NCBI RefSeq assembly: GCF_044142105.1
Contig: NZ_JBGTYM010000006.1
Location: 62,001 to 126,000 of the forward strand
Length of the DNA stretch: 64,000 bases
Reading direction: 5' to 3'
Origin: Pseudogemmobacter sp044142105
GTDB lineage: Bacteria > Pseudomonadota > Alphaproteobacteria > Rhodobacterales > Rhodobacteraceae
Positions within the stretch are counted from its first letter, which is position 1. Every line of letters begins with the position of its first letter. The notes below the pieces were generated by a model. That model was not told the DNA's origin. It saw only the letters and a list, made by a program, of their open reading frames with translations, and did not search any database. Position numbers and translations under genes: made by a program. Below, one piece after another: positions 8,785 to 16,710 of this stretch.

Positions 8785-9480
8785 TTAACGGGCGGAAAGC
8801 CCATCAAGCCAGGCCGGAAGCGCACCGATATCCGGCAGGACGACATCGGCATGCGGGGCCAGATCGGCTTCGGTCGCGATGCCGGTCAGCACGGCGATGG
8901 TGCGCATCCCGGCGGCACGGCCGGCTTCCAGATCATGACGGCTGTCCCCCACCATGAGCACCCGGGCCGGATCAAGGCCCTGTGTATCGGCGAAGGCCCG
9001 GCACATTCCGGGGCCGGGCTTTGGGCCATAGCCGGAATCGTAGCCGGCGATATAGTCGAAGAGCTGCGTCAGCCCGTTCGCCGCAAGATGGGCACGGGCC
9101 GGGACTTCGCTGTCATTGGTCGCGACGCCCAGCCGCAATCCGCGCGCGCGGAGCGCCGTCAGCAAGGGCACCAGCGGCACCGCCTCGGCCATGGCCACAC
9201 CGGCGGCGGCGGCGTCGATCGCCTCGGTCAGTTCCGCCTGTTCGCGGCCGGGCAGATGGGGCAGCAGGGCTGCAGCGATATCGGCGGCGGTTGCCGCGAT
9301 CACCACGCTGTCGGGGCGGAAGCTGCGCGCCTGCGGCAAGTACCCGATGGCATCGGCAAGGGCCGCGAAATGGGCCGGATCGCGGGCCAGGCCCGAGAGG
9401 AACAGGTCAGCCCAGCGTCCCCAACTTGCGCGAAAGTCGAAAAGCGTGCCGTCCTTGTCGAAGACGATTCCGTCGATCAT
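8785..9480 (-). CDS. HAD-superfamily phosphatase, phosphoglycolate phosphatase-like
   Basis: A 231-residue hydrolase. The nucleophile motif is FDKDGTLFD (D8 and D10), motif II is the VATND segment, a conserved Lys is in GPKPGPGM, and motif IV is MVGDSRHDLEAG; a helical cap lies between motifs I and II. The family removes phosphate from small metabolites such as 2-phosphoglycolate. I chose the ATG at 9480 because the protein then begins with the canonical beta strand; the frame continues upstream to a GTG at 9540 that overlaps the DUF3572 stop, but those residues look non-coding. Same strand as the DUF3572 gene, so probably co-transcribed. Confidence 0.85.
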   Translation of the reverse strand: MIDGIVFDKDGTLFDFRASWGRWADLFLSGLARDPAHFAALADAIGYLPQARSFRPDSVVIAATAADIAAALLPHLPGREQAELTEAIDAAAAGVAMAEAVPLVPLLTALRARGLRLGVATNDSEVPARAHLAANGLTQLFDYIAGYDSGYGPKPGPGMCRAFADTQGLDPARVLMVGDSRHDLEAGRAAGMRTIAVLTGIATEADLAPHADVVLPDIGALPAWLDGLSAR

Positions 9481-9536
9481 GCCTGCCCCCATGCGCTGCC
9501 GCCCGCAGTCTTGCCGGGAGCCCGCCCGAAAGTCCA

Positions 9537-9818
9537 TCACGTCCAGTTGGGCAATTGTCCCCCGGGCAAAGCCGCCCGCGCTTCGACCACGGTCAGGGGC
9601 GGCAGACCTGCCTCAGCGGCAAAGCCGGTCACCAGCGCATCATCGCTGAGCAGGTGATCAAGCACCGCGGCCAGAAAGACAGGATCGCCCGCACCCGCGC
9701 GCAATTCGGCGCCGCCTGCCCCTGTCGCCGCAAGGAAGGATGACAACAGATCCTCGCGCGCCAGAATGTAGGCCAAGGCCTCAAGTGCCAGGGCCTCAGC
9801 GGATTCTTGCCCAACCAT
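9537..9818 (-). CDS. DUF3572 family small protein
   Basis: A 93-residue, mostly helical protein matching DUF3572 (ESAEALALEALAYILAREDLLSSFLAATG at the N-terminus, then GDPVFLAAVLDHLLSDDALV). Function unknown. The ATG at 9818 has GAGGAT about 6 nt upstream; a TTG at 9830 is possible. It is divergent from pleD with about 155 bp between the start codons, an arrangement I recall from other Rhodobacterales. No signal peptide or membrane segment is seen. Confidence 0.78.
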   Translation of the reverse strand: MVGQESAEALALEALAYILAREDLLSSFLAATGAGGAELRAGAGDPVFLAAVLDHLLSDDALVTGFAAEAGLPPLTVVEARAALPGGQLPNWT

Positions 9819-9905
9819 GCTTATCCTCAACTATGAATCGCCTATCCGCCAAGTTTCGCGACAATGTCTAGATAAGACAGGCGGTTTATGAAAAGGTGGA
9901 AAGAC

Positions 9906-9918
9906 TTTCTTAACCTTC
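9906..9918 (+). promoter_or_regulatory. 13-bp motif TTTCTTAACCTTC before pleD
   Basis: Lies 56-68 nt upstream of the pleD ATG, in sense orientation, identical to the motif before the H-NOX-like gene. The TTTCTTA part also pairs with TAAGAAA about 10 nt downstream as a 7-bp inverted repeat. A CtrA-type or other c-di-GMP-related regulator is the leading guess. Confidence 0.5.
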
Positions 9919-9973
9919 TGAGTAAGAAAATGCACAGCATGTGACGGTGGGAGTCACCAGATCTCGGGTTGCG

Positions 9974-11368
9974 ATGCACGGACGTATCCTCATTGTTGAT
10001 GCTGCAGCGACAAACCGTGTGATCCACAAGGTTAAGCTCGCCAAAGCATTCTACGAGCCGATCCTCGCGGCCGACGGGGCGTCGTGCCTTGACCTGGCGC
10101 GCAGCGAACAACCCGACCTGATCCTGCTTGACCTCGCGTTGGCCGATCTGTCCGGCACCGACCTTCTGGCTCTCTTGCGCGGCGACCCCCTGACCCGGGC
10201 GATTCCGGTGATCGCCTTCGCGCCTCCCGGCGATCCGGCGGCACGCCTTGGCGCGCTGCGCCATGGCGCTGATGCAGTGATGAGCAAACCCATCGCCGAA
10301 GCCGTTCTTCTGGCGCGGATTCGCAATCTGATGCGCGGCCGGACCGATGCGCGCCGCGTCTCTGAAATGTGGGGGGAAAGCGCATCCGGGATCTTGGGCC
10401 TTGCGGAACCGGCCAGCGGCTTCGACACGATCGGATCGATCGGCCTGATCGCGGCAAGGCCGGAAACCGCCAACAGCTGGCGCCTTGCGCTGCAACGGCG
10501 CATGCGCGACCGGCTGAGCGTGCTGACACGCGAACAGGCCATGGCGCTCCAGCCCGGCGCGGATGAAGCGATTCCCGAAGTCTTCGTCATCGAATGCGAT
10601 CTGGACGGCGCGGGTCTCGGCTTGCGGCTGATGTCCGCGCTCAAGACCCATGCCGGAACGCGGCAAAGCGCCTTTTGCATGATGGCCGAACGTGAGGATG
10701 GATCGGCAGCGGAAATGGCCTATGACCTTGGTGCCGACGACGTGGTTTCCACCGCCGCCCCCGAAGGCGAGCTGGAATTGCGTCTGCGTACCCTTTTGCG
10801 GCGCAAACGGCAGACCGACCGCACCCGCGCCACCTTGGAAGACGGGTTGCGCCTTGCGATGATTGACCCGCTGACCAGCACCTATAATCGTCGCTATGCC
10901 ATGCCACGGCTTGCGGGCATCGCCGCGCAGGCTGAATCGGAAAACCTGCCCTTTGCGGTGATGATCGTCGATCTCGATCGGTTCAAGGGCGTGAACGACA
11001 GGTATGGCCATGCGGCGGGCGATGCGGTGCTGGTCGAGGTGGCCCGGCGCCTGGCCGAAAACCTGCGCATCAGCGATCTTCTGGCCCGGATTGGCGGAGA
11101 GGAGTTTCTCGTCGTCCTGCCCCAGACCGGGCTTTGCGATGCCGAACGCGTCGCGGAACGCCTGCGCCAGATCGTGGGCGAACAGCCCATCCGCCTGCCT
11201 GCTGGCGAAAACATCATCGTCACCGTATCGATCGGGGTGGCCGTGGGCCGTTTGGGCCAGACCGGCGACGGGGACCCGGCCACCGTGGTCGACCGCGCCG
11301 ACCGGGCGCTGCTCCTGTCAAAATCGGGCGGTCGCAACCTGGTGACCTTCAGCCAGAGCGCAGCGTAA
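9974..11368 (+). CDS. pleD: PleD-type response regulator diguanylate cyclase (REC-REC-GGDEF)
   Basis: A 464-residue protein with two receiver domains and a C-terminal GGDEF domain. The first receiver has the phospho-acceptor D53 in LILLDLAL, the same position as in Caulobacter PleD, and SKPI near residue 104. The usual acidic pair after beta-1 is incomplete (VDAAATN, second Asp replaced by Ala). The second receiver is degenerate. The cyclase domain has GGEEF preceded by the I-site RISD five residues before it, so product inhibition is expected. Start: the frame extends to 9941, but MHGRILIVDA is the normal domain start. Phosphorylation presumably drives dimerisation and c-di-GMP synthesis. 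Confidence 0.9.
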   Translation: MHGRILIVDAAATNRVIHKVKLAKAFYEPILAADGASCLDLARSEQPDLILLDLALADLSGTDLLALLRGDPLTRAIPVIAFAPPGDPAARLGALRHGADAVMSKPIAEAVLLARIRNLMRGRTDARRVSEMWGESASGILGLAEPASGFDTIGSIGLIAARPETANSWRLALQRRMRDRLSVLTREQAMALQPGADEAIPEVFVIECDLDGAGLGLRLMSALKTHAGTRQSAFCMMAEREDGSAAEMAYDLGADDVVSTAAPEGELELRLRTLLRRKRQTDRTRATLEDGLRLAMIDPLTSTYNRRYAMPRLAGIAAQAESENLPFAVMIVDLDRFKGVNDRYGHAAGDAVLVEVARRLAENLRISDLLARIGGEEFLVVLPQTGLCDAERVAERLRQIVGEQPIRLPAGENIIVTVSIGVAVGRLGQTGDGDPATVVDRADRALLLSKSGGRNLVTFSQSAA

Positions 11369-11387
11369 GGCACGACTGCGCCCCGGC

Positions 11388-11930
11388 TCAGTTCCCGTCC
11401 TTTTCCCGGTCGTGGTCCTTGCCCTTCCGGTCGTCCCGGCTGAGCGAGGCCTGCAAACGGTCGGCAAAGGCCGACCGCGCCTCGGGCGAAAGACTCACCA
11501 GATAGTTCGAAAAAATATCGCGGATCGAAGCAAGACGCTCGCTGTTGCGATCGGCGATGACCAGGATCGCCGCATCGACCGCCGCCGGATCGAAAGGCTC
11601 GGCCCGCAGCGCGTCAATCAAAGCGGCGAAATCGGCCTGCAGGGCCGCGCGACCCGCCTTCAGCTCGGGGAAACGGGCGAGGAAAGCCTTGCGCAGCGCG
11701 CGCCGGTCGTCCCGGTTCAGCGCATCACCCATGGGGCCAAGGCCCAGGTCCCGCCCCTCCATCCGCGGGGGTGGACCGCCATTCTTGACAAAGGCCCCCA
11801 CGGCCAGTCCGGCAACGCCCAGGTTGATCGCCAGCGACACAACCAGAAGCGTCCTGACCCAGCCCCGCGTGCGCGGCGGCGCCGGGGGCAGCGGCACTCC
11901 GGCACCGGGCTTCATCTCGGCATCACTCAT
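11388..11930 (-). CDS. CpxP/heavy-metal-sensor-like periplasmic protein with N-terminal membrane anchor
   Basis: A 180-residue protein. A proline-rich cytoplasmic start is followed by one membrane segment at about residues 26-45 and then a helical periplasmic part (DALNRDDRRALRKAF, later IRDIFSNYLVSLSPEARSAFADRL). This is the pattern of the CpxP/CnrX-like periplasmic heavy-metal-sensor group. The C-terminal tail is Lys/Asp/Arg-rich. It is the last gene of an operon with an ECF sigma factor, so it may help sense envelope stress or metal. The start is 4 nt after the preceding stop. Confidence 0.7.
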   Translation of the reverse strand: MSDAEMKPGAGVPLPPAPPRTRGWVRTLLVVSLAINLGVAGLAVGAFVKNGGPPPRMEGRDLGLGPMGDALNRDDRRALRKAFLARFPELKAGRAALQADFAALIDALRAEPFDPAAVDAAILVIADRNSERLASIRDIFSNYLVSLSPEARSAFADRLQASLSRDDRKGKDHDREKDGN

Positions 11931-11934
11931 GGGC

Positions 11935-12315
11935 TTACCCCTCGCTCAGAAAGAAATCGACGCCGGGCAGAAACTGCACGTCCGACACTGCGACCCCGCC
12001 CAAACCGCCGGTCAGCCAGGTCAGGGTCGACGGATCGGCATACCCCAGCACAAGCCCGAAACAGGCCGCGCCACCCAGACCGGCCAGCGCGCCGCGTCCG
12101 CCGAACCCGTCGGCCAGGGTCGCGCGCAGCCTGGCAAGAAGGCCTTGCCGCGCCGGGCGGGCAGCGACCATCTGCGCCGCGCTGCTGCCGGGGGCCGGTT
12201 GTTCCGCCAAGGCATCCGCCAAGATGCGCGCCATCAGATCCGTGCCGGGCTGCGCGGGGGTGGCGCGCGCGCGGTCGAGAAGCCGGTCAAGATCGTCCAT
12301 GTCCATCCGCGTCAT
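11935..12315 (-). CDS. Probable anti-sigma factor for the adjacent ECF sigma factor
   Basis: A 126-residue protein with a soluble N-terminal part (about 1-80) and a hydrophobic C-terminal segment (ALAGLGGAACFGLVLGY, about 87-103). Its ATG overlaps the sigma factor stop by 4 nt (ATGA), which argues for matched synthesis with the sigma factor. The short DLDRLLDRARATPAQPGTDLMARIL region may bind the sigma factor. No zinc HxxxCxxC motif is seen, so it is not a ZAS-type anti-sigma factor. Role assigned by position and topology. Confidence 0.6.
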   Translation of the reverse strand: MTRMDMDDLDRLLDRARATPAQPGTDLMARILADALAEQPAPGSSAAQMVAARPARQGLLARLRATLADGFGGRGALAGLGGAACFGLVLGYADPSTLTWLTGGLGGVAVSDVQFLPGVDFFLSEG

Positions 12316-12908
12316 CTCCCCTCATAACCCAGCACATCGCGCTGGTCTTGCAGCGCCGCAGCCAGCGCCCGCTTGCCCCTTGCAGTCAGGCTTTCCACCG
12401 CTTCGACCCCCACGCCCAGAATGGCCGCGATCTCGGGGTTTCCAAGCCCTTCCAGATGGCGCAGCACCACCGCTTCGCGCTGGCGGTCCGGCAAAGCCGC
12501 GAGCGCCCGGCCCAGCGCATCCATGCGCTGACCGTCGATCATCTGGGCCAGCGCCCCCGGCGCGGCATCCTCGGGCTCGGGGCCGGCGTCGAGCGGAAGG
12601 TGCCCACCGCCGCGGCGTCCCCTTGCCCGCAGCCGGTCGGTGACCAGATTGGTCACCACCCGGTAGAGCCAGGTCGAGACCTTGGCCTCGCCGCTGCGCC
12701 AGCCCGGCGCCGCGCGCCACAGGCGCAACATCGCCTCCTGCGCCACATCCTCGGCCTCGGCCCGGTCGCCCGCCAGAAGACGGCTGGCATAGGCCAAGAC
12801 GCGCGGCACCAAACGCTCGGTCAGAAGACGCGCGGCAGTACGATTCCCCTGCGCATAGAGCGCCAGAAGATCGTCGTCCGAGGCCTCGGCCTGCCTGTCG
12901 CGCGGCAT
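12312..12908 (-). CDS. ECF-type RNA polymerase sigma factor
   Basis: A 198-residue sigma-70 family protein with region 2 (DDDLLALYAQGNRTAARLL through AEDVAQEAMLRLWRAAP) and region 4 (ALAALPDRQREAVVLRHLEGL followed by the helix-turn-helix NPEIAAILGVGVEAVESLTARGKRAL). Regions 1 and 3 are missing, as in all ECF factors. Three in-frame ATGs are close together; the one at 12908 has AAAGGA at proper distance. It lies in an operon with an upstream EF-hand protein and downstream probable anti-sigma and CpxP-like genes. It may direct an envelope or metal stress response. Confidence 0.9.
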   Translation of the reverse strand: MPRDRQAEASDDDLLALYAQGNRTAARLLTERLVPRVLAYASRLLAGDRAEAEDVAQEAMLRLWRAAPGWRSGEAKVSTWLYRVVTNLVTDRLRARGRRGGGHLPLDAGPEPEDAAPGALAQMIDGQRMDALGRALAALPDRQREAVVLRHLEGLGNPEIAAILGVGVEAVESLTARGKRALAAALQDQRDVLGYEGR

Positions 12909-12958
12909 GGTCATCCTTTGCATCTAGCCCCATCCCTGAGCGATGCGCAAAGGGGAGT

Positions 12959-13513
12959 TCAGTTTTCCGCGCCCTGCGCATCGCCCTGACCCCACCACCA
13001 GCCGGGACCGCCATGGCCCTTGCCACGATGCTTCTCCATCCTGCCGGCCAGCTTTGTCATGGCCGCTTCGGCCTCGGCCTTGCTGATAGCGCCGTCCTTG
13101 TCGGAATCGGCCCGCGCGAACAGCTGCGCGCCCATGCCTTCGCCCGGCATCTCGCTTGCCGAGAGCTTTCCGTCGCCATTGCCATCCATCCGGTCGAGCA
13201 TCCTGGCCGCCTGGTTCCCGGCCCGCGCCTGCATCTCCTGCAAGCGCAGCGCGGCCAGCTCGTCCTTGTCGATCGCGCCATCCCCGTTCGTGTCCGCCGC
13301 AGCAAAACGCGCCGCCCGGAAGGCGTCGATCTCGGCTTGGGTGAGCTTCCCATCCTTGTCGGCATCCATCGCGTCGAAACGCTGCATCAGCAGCGCTGCC
13401 CCTTCGCCCCGGCCGGGGCCGCGGTCGGCCATCGCAGCCGTTCCCAGCGCAACAAGCGCCACGGCGCCCAAGGCAAGGGCCGCTGCCATGCGACGATCCA
13501 TCTGTCCAAACAT
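12959..13513 (-). CDS. Secreted EF-hand calcium-binding protein
   Basis: About 184 residues. A signal peptide (Arg-Arg, then an Ala/Leu/Val core ending TAAMA) is followed by four EF-hand loops in order: DADKDGKLTQAE, DTNGDGAIDKDE, DGNGDGKLSASE and DSDKDGAISKAE. All have the spaced Asp/Asn and the final Glu that bind Ca2+. The tail is His/Gly/Trp-rich. The ATG at 13513 has AAGGA 8 nt upstream; an earlier ATG at 13522 sits directly on that site and is less likely. Upstream of the ECF sigma gene on the same strand; it may report periplasmic Ca2+ or other cations to the sigma system. Confidence 0.82.
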   Translation of the reverse strand: MFGQMDRRMAAALALGAVALVALGTAAMADRGPGRGEGAALLMQRFDAMDADKDGKLTQAEIDAFRAARFAAADTNGDGAIDKDELAALRLQEMQARAGNQAARMLDRMDGNGDGKLSASEMPGEGMGAQLFARADSDKDGAISKAEAEAAMTKLAGRMEKHRGKGHGGPGWWWGQGDAQGAEN

Positions 13514-13724
13514 CTGTGTCATCCTTCTGCCAGGGTCGGCGCTGCTCCGCCGCCCATCTGCCCTTGCAAACGACAGGGCTGGCCCATTCCGTCGCTGCCG
13601 CCGCCCGAATTTTCAGCAGGGCTCTTGCGACATCGGGACACAGCGCCGCTGAGCCCCTGTCAATCGCCACGCTCAGCGCTTATGTTCGGCCGGTACCACG
13701 ACAGGCCCGTAGGCAGAGTTCCCC

Positions 13725-14159
13725 ATGCAGAACCAGCACACCACCGCCACGCCCTCGACCGATGAGCGCCCCCTTTGGCCCGCCGTCGCGCGCGGCTGGC
13801 GCCAGCGTTGCCCCAATTGCGGCGCGGGTCCGATGATGCGGGCCTATCTCAAAGTGCGTGATACCTGCCCGGTCTGCAGCCAGGACCTGCACCACCACCG
13901 CGCCGATGATGGCCCGGCCTATCTGACGATCCTGATTGTCGGCCACTTGATGGCTCCGGTCATGCTGTTCCTGTTCACCCATTGGGAGCCCGATCCGCTG
14001 GTGACCGCCTCGATCCTGTCGGTCGGCTGCGCGGCCCTGTCCTTGTACCTTTTGCCTCGGCTGAAAGGTGCGCTGGTCGCCGTGCAATGGTCAAAGCGGA
14101 TGCATGGTTTTGGGCATGAAAGCTCTGGCCAGCCCATTCCGGCCCATGATCTTGCCTGA
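13725..14159 (+). CDS. DUF983 family membrane protein
   Basis: A 144-residue protein of the DUF983 family. It has two CxxC pairs near the N-terminus (CPNCG at about 29-33, CPVC at about 48-51) that look like a small zinc ribbon. Two membrane helices follow (about 66-85 and 92-111). Function unknown. In Rhodobacterales it commonly stands directly before a NUDIX gene, as here, with an overlap of about 44 nt. Confidence 0.82.
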   Translation: MQNQHTTATPSTDERPLWPAVARGWRQRCPNCGAGPMMRAYLKVRDTCPVCSQDLHHHRADDGPAYLTILIVGHLMAPVMLFLFTHWEPDPLVTASILSVGCAALSLYLLPRLKGALVAVQWSKRMHGFGHESSGQPIPAHDLA

Positions 14160-14754
14160 CAGCGACGCCGCGATCCGCGCCGCAGCGACGGTGATCCTCG
14201 CCCGCAGCCTGCCCGCAGGCGGTTCCGCCGTACTGATGGGTCAGCGCGGCGCCCAGGCCGCGTTCATGCCGTCGAAATATGTCTTCCCTGGCGGTGCGGT
14301 CGATCCCGGCGACCATTGGGCCGGGCCATTGCCGCTGGCACCTCAGTGCCAGAGCCGACTGTCCCAATCTGATACCGCACCCGAGGCGCTGGTCGCCGCC
14401 GCGCTGCGCGAGCTTGAGGAAGAAACCGGCCTGACCCTGCGCCCTGACGCGGCGCCCCTGCGCTTTGTCTTCCGTGCCATAACCCCACCCGGTCGCAGCC
14501 GCCGCTTCGACGCACGCTTCTTCCTTGCCGATGCGGCAGGTCTTGCCTGCGACCCGGATGACCTGACCCGCGCCGATGCTGAACTGTCGCATCTGCACTG
14601 GATCGGGCTGGCCGAGGCACGGGCGCTGGATCTGCCCTTCATCACCGAGGTCGTGCTGGCCGAAGTGACGAACCTTCTGGCGGGCGGCACCCAGCCCGGC
14701 GTGCCCTTCTTTGACAATTCGGGGTCACGCCCGATGTTCCGCCGGATCGACTGA
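14116..14754 (+). CDS. NUDIX hydrolase (NUDT19/CoA-diphosphatase-like)
   Basis: About 212 residues. The Nudix box is recognisable: VFPGGAVDPGD, then the catalytic helix AALRELEEETGL after an insertion of some 30 residues, as in the NUDT7/NUDT19 type that cleave CoA or related diphosphates. The start is uncertain: the frame is open from 14068; the ATG at 14116 (MKALASPFRP) or at 14146 (MILPDSDAA) is likely. It overlaps the DUF983 gene. It ends 3 bp before the convergent desaturase stop. Substrate not fixed by sequence. Confidence 0.82.
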   Translation: MKALASPFRPMILPDSDAAIRAAATVILARSLPAGGSAVLMGQRGAQAAFMPSKYVFPGGAVDPGDHWAGPLPLAPQCQSRLSQSDTAPEALVAAALRELEEETGLTLRPDAAPLRFVFRAITPPGRSRRFDARFFLADAAGLACDPDDLTRADAELSHLHWIGLAEARALDLPFITEVVLAEVTNLLAGGTQPGVPFFDNSGSRPMFRRID

Positions 14755-14756
14755 GC

Positions 14757-15701
14757 CTATTCCGCCGCGTCCTGCAAGGGCCGCTCTTCCCCGCGCTGCA
14801 CCGGCCAGACCGGATGCGGCACCGGATCCTTGGCGCGGAACAGGTGCTTGCGGAAGATTTCCAGATAGTTGCGGTAGAGATAGCCCTCGTTGCGCCGCAG
14901 GTAATGGTCGCGGTTCTGGCGGTACAGGGCGGGCAGCCGGTGCCAGGGCACCGCTGGATGCATGTGATGCACGACGTGGAAATTGTTGTTCAGGAACAGC
15001 AGCGCCAAAGGGCCGCGATCCTCGATGATCACAGTGCGGGCGCGGAACAGCTCATGCGCGCGATGTTCCAGAAAGGTGCGTATCTTCAGGATCGCCCCGG
15101 CCAGATAGGCCGCCAGCAGCCAGGCCCAGACCGGCATTCCCGCCAGGGACAGCCAGCCAATCACCAGCGCCAGCCCCAGCAGATGCAGCGCCCAGGCCCG
15201 CGCCACCCCCGGCACGCCGCGCCGGATCAGCGCCGCCTCCGTGCCAAGGAAGAAGCCGAAGCCCAGCAGCGGACCCAGGATCATCCGTCCCGCCAGCGTG
15301 TTGTTCACCCGCAGAACCGCCCGCATCGGTGCGGAGAGCCGCACCCAGATGTCAGGGTCAAGGTAGTTCGATTCCGGGTCATCATAGGGATCGGTGAGGA
15401 TCGGGTCGTGGTGATGGGCCAGATGCGTGTCCTGAAAGCGCAGATAGGGATAGAAGAAGCCCAGGGCCGGAAAGGCGAGCGCATGGTTCAAGTGGCGGTT
15501 GGTGAAGGGATGGCCATGCAGCATCTCGTGCTGGAGAGAGCAGAACTGCGCGGCGGCAACGGCGGTGACGAGGATGGAAAGGCCGGGCGAGACAGCCCAA
15601 AACCACGAGGTCGCCAAAGCGAATAGGCCATAGGTCGCCGCCAGAAGCGCGAGCGTTGGCGCCTCATCCGACCATGAACCTGCGAGCAACCTGTAACGCA
15701 T
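14757..15701 (-). CDS. Membrane fatty acid desaturase
   Basis: About 314 residues, integral membrane di-iron enzyme. Three histidine boxes are seen: HEMLH (in QHEMLHGHP), HLAHHHD and HVVHHMH, with hydrophobic pairs of helices between them. The family inserts double bonds or hydroxyls into acyl chains or related lipids. The frame is open up to 15806, but I place the start at 15701 (MRYRLLAGSW) with GGGAAAG upstream; an ATG at 15728 is also possible. It is divergent from an HTH regulator gene, which may control it, for example during membrane adaptation. Exact substrate unknown. Confidence 0.8.
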   Translation of the reverse strand: MRYRLLAGSWSDEAPTLALLAATYGLFALATSWFWAVSPGLSILVTAVAAAQFCSLQHEMLHGHPFTNRHLNHALAFPALGFFYPYLRFQDTHLAHHHDPILTDPYDDPESNYLDPDIWVRLSAPMRAVLRVNNTLAGRMILGPLLGFGFFLGTEAALIRRGVPGVARAWALHLLGLALVIGWLSLAGMPVWAWLLAAYLAGAILKIRTFLEHRAHELFRARTVIIEDRGPLALLFLNNNFHVVHHMHPAVPWHRLPALYRQNRDHYLRRNEGYLYRNYLEIFRKHLFRAKDPVPHPVWPVQRGEERPLQDAAE

Positions 15702-15806
15702 TGTCTTTCCCAACGAATTATTACGCATATGATAAGCCTTGCCGTGGCGGCTGGGAATTCGGAAGATACGCACCATAAAGGCAACATCGTTGACTAAAGT
15801 AACCAT

Positions 15807-16661
15807 ATGCCGGATATGATGGACAAGCGGGATAGGGCGGGTCTGTTCCGGCTGCGGCTGGCGCAGGCGATGGCAGAAAAGGGCGTCACCCAGGCGGCGC
15901 TGTCACGGGCCTGCGCGGTCGACCGATCAACCGTCTCGGCGCTTTTGGCACCTGGCAAGCGCCTGCCCAATGCCCAGCTTGTCGCCGATTGCGCCCTGGC
16001 ACTGGGCGTGTCCTGCGACTGGCTTCTGGGCCTCTCGGCCCGGCCCGAACCGGTATCGAACCTGCTTGCCGCGTCACTCACCATGACCGAGGCGCCGCGC
16101 GCCCTGATCGACGAGACGATCTTCGGCTGGCACCGCGAGGCGGCGGGCTACAAGATCCGCCATGTCCCGGCCACCCTGCCCGACATGCTGAAGACCCGCG
16201 CCATGGTGGAATGGGAATATGCGCCGCAACTGGGCCGCAGCCCGGAACAGGCGCTGCGCGCCTTCGAGGACCGTCTGGCCTGGATGCGCGGGGCGCGGTC
16301 GGATTACGAGATCGCCCTGCCCCTTCATGAGATCGACAATCTGGCGACCGGCACCGGCTATTATCGCGGCCTGCCGCCCGAAGTGCGGCTTGGCCAGATC
16401 GACCGCATGGCCGATCTTTGCGACCAACTGTATCCGACGCTGCGCCTGTGCCTTTTCGATGCCCGCCGGGTGTTTTCAGCCCCGGTCACGGTCTTCGGCC
16501 CGCATCTTGCCGTTGTCTATCTGGGCCGCCACTACATCGCCTTTCGCGATGATGCCCGGGTCGAAGCTGTGAGCGAGCATTTCGACTGGCTGGTGCGCGA
16601 GGCGGAAATCGGCGCCCGCGATGCTGCTCGTCATTTGCGGTCGCTGAAGCTGAAGATCTAA
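15807..16661 (+). CDS. XRE-family transcriptional regulator with C-terminal sensor-like domain
   Basis: A 284-residue protein. The N-terminal Cro/CI helix-turn-helix is at about residues 15-70 (LRLAQAMAEKGVTQAALSRA, then DRSTVSALL and CALALGVSCDWLLG). The remaining 200 residues have no motif I recognise; they include a WHREAAGYKIRHVPATLPDMLKT segment that may bind a ligand. Divergent from the desaturase gene with about 105 bp between starts, so it is a reasonable candidate regulator of that gene. No RBS is obvious; the ATG is the first in frame. Confidence 0.82.
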   Translation: MPDMMDKRDRAGLFRLRLAQAMAEKGVTQAALSRACAVDRSTVSALLAPGKRLPNAQLVADCALALGVSCDWLLGLSARPEPVSNLLAASLTMTEAPRALIDETIFGWHREAAGYKIRHVPATLPDMLKTRAMVEWEYAPQLGRSPEQALRAFEDRLAWMRGARSDYEIALPLHEIDNLATGTGYYRGLPPEVRLGQIDRMADLCDQLYPTLRLCLFDARRVFSAPVTVFGPHLAVVYLGRHYIAFRDDARVEAVSEHFDWLVREAEIGARDAARHLRSLKLKI

Positions 16662-16681
16662 GGATCACGTTGCAGGTGGCT

Positions 16682-16700
16682 GATTTTTCATTGAAAAATC
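16682..16700. terminator. Bidirectional terminator between convergent genes
   Basis: GATTTTTC, ATT loop, GAAAAATC: a perfect 8-bp stem that carries its own T-run on either strand. It lies between the XRE regulator (plus) and the lipocalin-like gene (minus). Confidence 0.6.
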
Positions 16701-16710
16701 GACATGCGCC

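Noticed and set aside
9481..9540. N-terminal extension of the HAD phosphatase to the GTG overlapping the DUF3572 stop
   Set aside because: The extra 20 residues are Arg/Cys/Gln-rich, unlike the family, and a normal start with a G-rich SD lies at 9480.
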